DNA of 5,368 nucleotides. Origin: JBJSXF01 sp046086225 (GTDB lineage: Bacteria > Actinomycetota > Acidimicrobiia > IMCC26256 > PALSA-610). Made by a program: the position numbers and the translations under genes. The stretch lies in NCBI GenBank assembly GCA_046086225.1, contig JBJSXF010000135.1:1-5368 (forward strand), in the 5' to 3' direction. Below are positions 1 through 4,408 of the stretch, piece after piece (within the stretch, counting starts at the first letter, position 1; the number at the start of each line of letters is the position of its first letter). Below the pieces are notes generated by a model. That model searched no databases, was not told where the DNA came from, and saw nothing but the letters and a program-made list of their open reading frames with translations.

Positions 1-1238
1 AAGTCCATGTCGATATCGGGCATCTGCTGGCGACCCGGGTTGAGCATGCGCTCGAAGAGCAGGTCGTACTGGATCGGATCGACATCGACGATCTGCAGGC
101 AGTAGGCGACGCACGAGCCGGCCGCGCTGCCCCGGCCGGGACCGACCCGGATGCCCCGGGTCTTCGCGTAGCGGACGAGGTCCCAGACGACGAGGAAGTA
201 CGCGGGGAAGCCCATCGACGAGATGACGCCGAGCTCGAAGTCGAGGCGCTCGACGACTTCGGGTCGGAGCTTCGCCCCGTACCGCTCCCGGGCGCCCGCC
301 AGGGTCAGTTCGCGTAGATAGGAGTCGTCGGTGTGGCCCTCGGGAACCGGGAACGACGGCAGCACCGAGCGTCCGAACTCGATCTCGACGTTCGCCCGTT
401 CAGCGATCAGGAGGGTGTTGTCACACGCCTCGGGGAGCTCGCGGAAGATGTGGCGCATCTCGACCGCGCGCTTGATGTAGAACTCGTCGCCCTCGAAGCG
501 CAGGCGATTGGCGTCGGTCTGCAGCGAGCCGGTCTGGACGCACAGGAGGGCATCGTGCGCCTCGGCCTCGTGCTGGTGGGTGTAGTGGCTGTCGTTGGTC
601 GCCACCACCGGCGCCCGCAGCGCGCGGGCGATGTCGAGGAGCGGCCGCACGACGCGGGCGTCATCGTCCTGGCCGTGGTCCTGGAGTTCGATGAAGAACC
701 CGTCCCGACCGAAGATCTCCTGGAACCGGCCCGCCGCCGCGAGCGCCGCCCGCTCCTCCCCCTTCAGGACGAGCTGGGGCAGGAGCCCGCCCAGGCAGCC
801 GCTCGTGGCGATGACCCCCTCGGCGTGCCGTTCGAGCAGCTCCCAGTCCGTACGGGGCTTGTAGTAATAGCCCTCGAGAAACGCCGAGCTCGACAGCTTC
901 ATGAGGTTGCGGTAACCGGCATCGCTCTCGGCGAGCAGGGTCAGGTGGAACATCTCGTGCTCGGACCGCTTCGGTCGCTCGAGCCGCGAGGTGTTCGTGA
1001 AGTACCCCTCCATGCCGATGATCGGCTTCACCCCGGCCGCCCGGGCCGCGTGGTACATCGGGATGGCGCCGTACATGTTGCCGTGATCGGTGATCGCGAT
1101 CGCGGGCTGACCGTCGGACGCGACGGCGGCCACCGCCTGCTCGACCCGGGACGCGCCGTCGAGCATCGAGTACTCGGTGTGGAGATGGAGATGGACGAAC
1201 GAGCCCGCGGACGAACTCGCGTTTCGCGTTGTGCTCAG
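1..1238 (-). CDS. dnaE: DNA polymerase III subunit alpha, N-terminal 412 residues (cut by left edge)
   Basis: Replicative DNA polymerase catalytic subunit; only the PHP domain and the start of the palm are present. Counting from the proposed CTG start (1238-1236), the PHP domain opens with FVHLHLHTEYSMLDG (residues 14-28). All nine metal ligands known from Mycobacterium DnaE1 are visible: H18, H20, D27, H52 (TDHGNMYG), E77, H98, C148 (SGC), D216 and H218 (NDSHY). A proofreading-competent PHP exonuclease is therefore likely. The segment GPGRGSAAGS and the palm motif PDIDMDF follow; D410 and D412, matching the first two catalytic aspartates of E. coli (D401, D403), are the last complete codons. 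The third aspartate and the fingers, HhH and OB regions lie outside. No in-frame ATG, GTG or TTG exists before Met25, and a start there would delete H18 and H20. CTG with GGAGG two bases upstream is the best available start; the N-terminus resembles mycobacterial SSAGSSFVHLH. Family call certain, start uncertain. Confidence 0.96.
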   Translation of the reverse strand, partial: MSTTRNASSSAGSFVHLHLHTEYSMLDGASRVEQAVAAVASDGQPAIAITDHGNMYGAIPMYHAARAAGVKPIIGMEGYFTNTSRLERPKRSEHEMFHLTLLAESDAGYRNLMKLSSSAFLEGYYYKPRTDWELLERHAEGVIATSGCLGGLLPQLVLKGEERAALAAAGRFQEIFGRDGFFIELQDHGQDDDARVVRPLLDIARALRAPVVATNDSHYTHQHEAEAHDALLCVQTGSLQTDANRLRFEGDEFYIKRAVEMRHIFRELPEACDNTLLIAERANVEIEFGRSVLPSFPVPEGHTDDSYLRELTLAGARERYGAKLRPEVVERLDFELGVISSMGFPAYFLVVWDLVRYAKTRGIRVGPGRGSAAGSCVAYCLQIVDVDPIQYDLLFERMLNPGRQQMPDIDMD

Positions 1239-1312
1239 GTCCTCCGCCCCGCTCGGTCGTCCACGGCCGGGCGACCCGGTCCGTGGGGAATGACAAGGGT
1301 GTGATTCACCAT
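1235..1312 (-). other. Possible 25-codon leader ORF overlapping the dnaE start
   Basis: An ATG at 1312-1310 opens a 25-codon frame (MVNHTLVIPHGPGRP...) whose TGA stop (1237-1235) overlaps the proposed CTG start of dnaE as CTGA. This copies the ATGA/GTGA geometry of translationally coupled genes, and GGAGG lies within the last leader codons. The same frame is also open upstream into the phosphatase gene, so chance openness in GC-rich DNA is a real alternative. There is no recognisable domain and no strong ribosome site for its own ATG. It is recorded because it could explain how a CTG start is used. Confidence 0.25.
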
Positions 1313-1350
1313 ACCGCCGCCCCGGGCGGCCACACCAGGGCCCGAGCCGC
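1239..1350 (-). promoter_or_regulatory. Phosphatase-dnaE intergenic region with weak promoter-like and operator-like elements
   Basis: This gap of about 112 bases lies between the phosphatase stop and the proposed dnaE start. On the minus strand it holds TATGGT (1313-1308), a possible -10 box of TANNNT type, in the only AT-richer patch. It is directly overlapped by the palindrome GTGAATCAC (1309-1301). GGAGG at 1245-1241 is the only Shine-Dalgarno-like sequence. I found no convincing -35 hexamer and no hairpin with a U-tract, so read-through from the phosphatase gene into dnaE is equally possible. Confidence 0.3.
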
Positions 1351-2454
1351 TCATCGCTGCCCCCGGGCCGCGACCAGGGGCACCAGCATCTCGGCCGAGG
1401 TGAGCGAGCCGTGCGCCGAGCGCAGGTGGGCTTCGTGGGGCTGGGCCGGGTCGGCGAATCCGTCGGCCCCCCGGGCCGCGACCACGACGTCGCCGATGCG
1501 GCCCGGAACCGAGCCCGGCACGGCCGGGCCGAGGATCCCGGTGGCGAGCAGCTCGGATCGCGACCACACCCAGGCCCGTTCCCCCGCTTCCGACCGGGCG
1601 AGCCCGAGCAGCCGATCGGCCTCCCCCGGCCGGGCGTAGAGGTACCGGAAGCGTGCGTCGCCCGCCATCGCGGCGCACGCGGCCGCGGTCGCGGGCAGCT
1701 CGACGAGATGGTCGGGACCCGCTTCGGCCTGGCCGTGGTCGGAGGTCACCACGAGGGCGCAGTGCGCGGGCAAACGGTCGAGGAGCTCGCCGACGAGCCG
1801 GTCGGCAGCGGCGACCTCGCGGCGGAACACGCCGCTCCGCGTGCCGAACTCGTGCGCGACCGAGTCGATTCCCGGCGAGGAGGCGTAGACGAACCGGTCG
1901 CCGGCACCGACGAGGCGCACCACGTGCTCGGCGAGCGTGGCGTCGGTGTGCCAGCCCACGAAGGTGGCGCCCCGGAGGTGCGCCTCGGTGAACCCGCTGC
2001 GTGCGTAGTCGGCCCGGGTCACCACCGTGACCTCCCGACCCCCGAACGGCGCATGGCGCTGCACCGCCAGCGGATCGGGCGGACGGCCGCCGCCCGCCGA
2101 CCAGCGCAGCACGTTCAGTACCCGGCCGTCGACGCGCATCCGGTACCCGACGATCCCGTGCTCGGCCGGGGCCAGGCCGGTCGTGAGCGAGGTGAGGGCG
2201 GCGGCCGTCGTCGACGGGGCCACGGTGGTGATCGGACCGCCGACCATCCCGTGGAGCACCGGGGCGGCCTCGGCCTGCTCGCCGAGGTCCTCCCAGCCGA
2301 GTCCGTCGAGGACGAGGAGCACCGCCTGCTCGGCTCCCGCCACCGGCGCGGGCAGCCAGGTCCCGTCGATCCGGCCGAGGAGGGCGGGGACGACCCGGCT
2401 CACGCAGGCACCGCCGTAATCGGGAACGACCGGTTGCCCGGCGGGCGGCGCCAC
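1351..2454 (-). CDS. Alkaline phosphatase superfamily protein (type I phosphodiesterase/nucleotide pyrophosphatase-like)
   Basis: A 367-residue metal-dependent phosphoesterase of the alkaline phosphatase fold. Two-metal-site motifs occur in the expected order: VLLVLDGLG with metal ligand D50; the nucleophile region APSTTAAALTSLTTG (79-93), with T83 best aligned to the NPP nucleophile threonine; AEHGIVGY (97-104); GIDSVAHEFG with D197 and H201; VVTSDHGQAE with D239 and H240; and C-terminal SAHGS with H348. The asparagine that follows the nucleophile in classic NPP enzymes (TFPNH) is alanine here, so the substrate may differ. No signal peptide or membrane segment is seen, suggesting a cytoplasmic enzyme. 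The GTG start at 2454 keeps the N-terminal block VPDYGGACVSRVVPALL and sits six bases after a TACGCT -10-like box; GTG at codon 18 is the alternative. The frame is open further upstream, but that part is antisense to the Rrf2 gene. Substrate unknown; family call firm. Confidence 0.86.
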   Translation of the reverse strand: MAPPAGQPVVPDYGGACVSRVVPALLGRIDGTWLPAPVAGAEQAVLLVLDGLGWEDLGEQAEAAPVLHGMVGGPITTVAPSTTAAALTSLTTGLAPAEHGIVGYRMRVDGRVLNVLRWSAGGGRPPDPLAVQRHAPFGGREVTVVTRADYARSGFTEAHLRGATFVGWHTDATLAEHVVRLVGAGDRFVYASSPGIDSVAHEFGTRSGVFRREVAAADRLVGELLDRLPAHCALVVTSDHGQAEAGPDHLVELPATAAACAAMAGDARFRYLYARPGEADRLLGLARSEAGERAWVWSRSELLATGILGPAVPGSVPGRIGDVVVAARGADGFADPAQPHEAHLRSAHGSLTSAEMLVPLVAARGQR

Positions 2455-2460
2455 GGGTCG

Positions 2461-2466
2461 AGCGTA
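2461..2466 (-). promoter_or_regulatory. -10-like box for a leaderless phosphatase transcript
   Basis: On the minus strand TACGCT (TANNNT) ends six bases before the GTG start at 2454, the spacing expected when transcription begins at the start codon. No Shine-Dalgarno sequence precedes that GTG, which fits leaderless initiation, common in actinobacteria. No clear -35 hexamer. Confidence 0.45.
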
Positions 2467-2490
2467 GGGCGGGGATCGGGGTCCACGCGC

Positions 2491-2496
2491 GACGAT
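2491..2496 (+). promoter_or_regulatory. -10-like box for a leaderless Rrf2 transcript
   Basis: GACGAT, one mismatch from TANNNT, ends six bases before the Rrf2 GTG at 2503. This is the same geometry as on the opposite strand. No strong Shine-Dalgarno sequence is present (only GGCGGG directly abutting the start). The 48-bp gap 2455-2502 would thus hold two divergent, overlapping promoters, where the Rrf2 protein could plausibly bind. I see no convincing long palindrome there. Confidence 0.35.
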
Positions 2497-2502
2497 GGCG
2501 GG

Positions 2503-2937
2503 GTGAAGGTCTCCACCCGCAGCGACTACGCGGCCCGGGCCCTCCTGTCGCTCGCGCTCCACGGCAGCGAGCGGCCGACGTCGGTGAAGGAGATCGCCGA
2601 GCGGACCAACCTGCCCCAGCCCTACCTCGAGCAGATCCTCCTCTCGGTGAAGGGCGCCGGACTCGTGCGTTCGAAGCGCGGCGTCGGCGGCGGCTACGTG
2701 CTGGCTCGCCCCCCCGAGGAGATCACCCTCGCCGAGATCGTCGGCGCGGTCGAGGGTCCCCGGCTCCCCGTCGACGAGCATCCCGACCACTGCGAGGGGC
2801 ACTGTGTGCTCCAGGAGGTCTGGCACGGCGTCGACCGCGAGACCCTGCGGATGCTCGGGGGCGTCACACTCCGCGAACTCGTCGATCGGACGCGCGTCGG
2901 TCACCCCGACGCGAGCGGGCCGACGACCGGGATCTAG
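2503..2937 (+). CDS. Rrf2 family transcriptional regulator, possible Fe-S or redox sensor
   Basis: A 144-residue winged-helix regulator. The N-terminal STRSDYAARALLSLALH helix, the HTH core SVKEIAERTNLPQPYLEQIL (27-46) and the wing GLVRSKRGVGGGYVLARPPEEITLAEIV (53-80) are diagnostic of Rrf2/IscR/NsrR proteins, which bind DNA as dimers. The sensor loop reads HPDHCEGHCVLQEVW. C101 lies six residues before W107, matching the third cysteine of E. coli IscR (KCLTHALW). The only other cysteine, C97, is four residues earlier instead of six, and the third usual cysteine is missing. Asp8, which ligates the cluster in Streptomyces NsrR, is present, as are H93, H96 and H100. Fe-S, another metal or thiol sensing are all possible. 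The GTG start gives the family's usual N-terminus; ATG at 2494 hits TGA after three codons. It is divergent from the phosphatase gene and convergent with rluD. The frame is open upstream, but that stretch is antisense to the phosphatase. Confidence 0.93.
   Translation: MKVSTRSDYAARALLSLALHGSERPTSVKEIAERTNLPQPYLEQILLSVKGAGLVRSKRGVGGGYVLARPPEEITLAEIVGAVEGPRLPVDEHPDHCEGHCVLQEVWHGVDRETLRMLGGVTLRELVDRTRVGHPDASGPTTGI
2934..2937. other. Shared CTAG: overlapping stop codons of convergent genes
   Basis: The palindrome CTAG supplies the TAG stop of the plus-strand Rrf2 gene (2935-2937) and the TAG stop of the minus-strand pseudouridine synthase (2936-2934). The genes overlap tail-to-tail by 4 nt, leaving no room for an intergenic terminator. 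Confidence 0.95.
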
Positions 2938-3917
2938 GCCGCGCCCGCGGCTCGCAAGGTCGCGAGCACCGCGGCGAGCTCGGCGGGGAGCGGCTCGGTC
3001 AGCTCGATCCGGTTTCCGGTGACCGGGTGGTCGAAGGCCAGCGCCGCGGCGTGGAGGAAGGTCCGGGGACACTCGATCCCCGAACGCGCACCTCCGTAGG
3101 TGCGGTCACCGACCACCGGATGACCGATCGCCGCGAGATGCACCCGGATCTGGTGCGTGCGGCCGGTCTCGAGCCGGCAGTCGAGCCGAGCCGCGACGGG
3201 TTCGGTGAACTGCTCGACCACCTCGTAGGTCGTGCGGGCGGGCTTGCCCGCGTCGCGAACCGCCATCCGGGTCCGCCGACCCGTCGAGCGACCGATCGGC
3301 GCGTCGATCACCCCCCGCCGCGCCGCGGGGACGCCCCATACCAGGGCCACGTACCGGCGTTCGATGGCTCGCCGGGCGAGGGCGTCGACGAGGGCGGACC
3401 GGGCCCGCTCCGAGAGGGCCACGATCAGCAGTCCGCTCGTGTCGCGGTCGAGTCGGTGCACGATGCCCGGGCGGGCCGGCTCACCGACCGATGCGATCCG
3501 CGGCCAACGAGCCAGAGCGCCGTTGACGAGCGTCCCGTCGGGGTGACCGGCCCCGGGGTGGGTCACCAGACCCGCAGGCTTGGCGACGACCGCGAGGTCG
3601 TCGTCCTCGTAGCGGACCTCGAGTTCGAGGTCGGGGTCGGGAGTCGGCAGCGCCTCGGACGCCGGCGCACCGACGAGCAGCACCTCCTGACCCGCCCGCA
3701 GACGGAGGCTCTTCGCCGCGGCCTCACCGTCGACCAGCACGCCCCCTTCGGCGAGGACGGTCTGGACCACGGCTCGCGACCAGCCGGTCAGGAGCGCCAC
3801 CGTCCGGTCGATGCGCTCACCGTCGAGCGCGGCCGGGACGATGACCGGCTCGACCTCGTCGCCCTCGTCGGGCCCGAAGTCCCGCCCCGGGTCCCGTCCC
3901 TCGTCCGAGTCGGTCAC
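2934..3917 (-). CDS. rluD: RluD-type 23S rRNA pseudouridine synthase (RluA family)
   Basis: A 327-residue RNA pseudouridine synthase, close to the 326 residues of E. coli RluD, which isomerises uridines in helix 69 of 23S rRNA. An acidic tail (residues 1-24) precedes an S4 RNA-binding domain (about 26-82: ERIDRTVALLTGWSRAVVQ, then GGVLVDGE). The catalytic domain begins at VRYEDDDLAVVAKPAGLVTHP (101-121). It carries the active-site motif GIVHRLDRDTSGLL, with D157 as the catalytic aspartate. The C-terminal motif RLETGRTHQIRVHL...GHPVVGD lies at 248-271. The GTG start at 3917 overlaps the lspA stop as GTGA, and GGGGA lies seven bases upstream. The frame is open further upstream to 4016, but that part lies within lspA and has no conserved content. 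Subfamily is RluC/RluD-like; the exact uridines are inferred, not shown. Confidence 0.94.
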   Translation of the reverse strand: MTDSDEGRDPGRDFGPDEGDEVEPVIVPAALDGERIDRTVALLTGWSRAVVQTVLAEGGVLVDGEAAAKSLRLRAGQEVLLVGAPASEALPTPDPDLELEVRYEDDDLAVVAKPAGLVTHPGAGHPDGTLVNGALARWPRIASVGEPARPGIVHRLDRDTSGLLIVALSERARSALVDALARRAIERRYVALVWGVPAARRGVIDAPIGRSTGRRTRMAVRDAGKPARTTYEVVEQFTEPVAARLDCRLETGRTHQIRVHLAAIGHPVVGDRTYGGARSGIECPRTFLHAAALAFDHPVTGNRIELTEPLPAELAAVLATLRAAGAA

Positions 3918-4408
3918 GAGGCGTCCCCGATGCTCGCCGCCGGGCGGAGCATACGTACGACGATCAACACGGCTCCGACGGTGATGCAGGCATCGGCGAC
4001 GTTGAACACCGGCCACCAGCCCACTGAGACGAAGTCGACGACGTGCCCGCGGAGGAATCCCGGAGCGCGAAAGAACCGATCGGCGAGATTGCCGAGCGCG
4101 CCGCCGAGCACGAGCACGAGGCCCGTGAGCAGGATGCGGTCGTCGGTCCGCCGCATGAGCCGGACGATCACGACCGTGATCACCGCGGCCAGCACGGCCA
4201 GAAGCGGCGTGAAGCCCGGGAACCGCCCGAACGCCCCGCCGGGATTGCGGATGAGCCGGAACTCGACGAGGTCGCCGACGATCGGCCGCGGACCGTCTGC
4301 CAACGCGGCCACGGCCCAGACCTTCGTCAACTGATCGACGACGACGATCGTGATGACGGCGGCGACGACGATCGCCGCGCGCCGCCGGTCAGCGCCGGCG
4401 CTCCCCAC
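3914..4408 (-). CDS. lspA: Lipoprotein signal peptidase (signal peptidase II)
   Basis: A 164-residue inner-membrane aspartyl protease that removes signal peptides from diacylglyceryl-modified prolipoproteins, acting after Lgt. Four hydrophobic segments are visible (about residues 11-24, 68-83, 92-109 and 140-152). Family motifs in order: VDQLTKVWA (24-32); RNPGGAFG (54-61), a variant of the usual RNxGAAFx with Gly for the first Ala; GGALGNLADR (102-111); HVVDFV with catalytic D125; and PVFNVADACI with catalytic D139. The GTG start at 4408 lies inside the end of the DksA-like gene (20-nt overlap). There is no clear Shine-Dalgarno sequence, so translational coupling is likely. Its stop overlaps the rluD start. 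Length and motifs are complete. Confidence 0.97.
   Translation of the reverse strand: MGSAGADRRRAAIVVAAVITIVVVDQLTKVWAVAALADGPRPIVGDLVEFRLIRNPGGAFGRFPGFTPLLAVLAAVITVVIVRLMRRTDDRILLTGLVLVLGGALGNLADRFFRAPGFLRGHVVDFVSVGWWPVFNVADACITVGAVLIVVRMLRPAASIGDAS

Noticed and set aside
661..1296. Minus-strand 211-codon frame starting at TTG
   Set aside because: Out-of-frame shadow of dnaE; composition is Arg/Gly/Pro-rich with no motifs, while the neighbouring frame encodes the PHP domain.
333..1304. Plus-strand open frame of 323 codons
   Set aside because: Antisense to dnaE, whose conserved motifs occupy the minus strand here. It is rich in Arg/Gly/Val with no domain and is explained by GC-rich codon bias.
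1320..1350. GC-rich inverted repeat as a terminator after the phosphatase gene
   Set aside because: Arms such as CGGGC/GCCCG are only about five bases with a long loop and no T-run follows; expected by chance at this GC content.
1235..1678. Minus-strand 147-codon frame spanning the phosphatase 3' end
   Set aside because: Shadow frame of the phosphatase in its upstream part. Only the last 25 codons, after the ATG at 1312, are kept as a possible leader.
1411..2502. Plus-strand extension of the Rrf2 frame upstream of 2503
   Set aside because: Antisense to the phosphatase and without Rrf2-family content. The regulator begins with its usual N-terminus at GTG 2503.
2455..3072. Minus-strand extension of the phosphatase frame upstream of 2454
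   Set aside because: Antisense to the Rrf2 gene and runs into rluD; phosphatase-family content begins only at about 2430.
3027..4334. Plus-strand 435-codon open frame
   Set aside because: Antisense to rluD and lspA, both of which have complete families of motifs on the minus strand. No recognisable domain.
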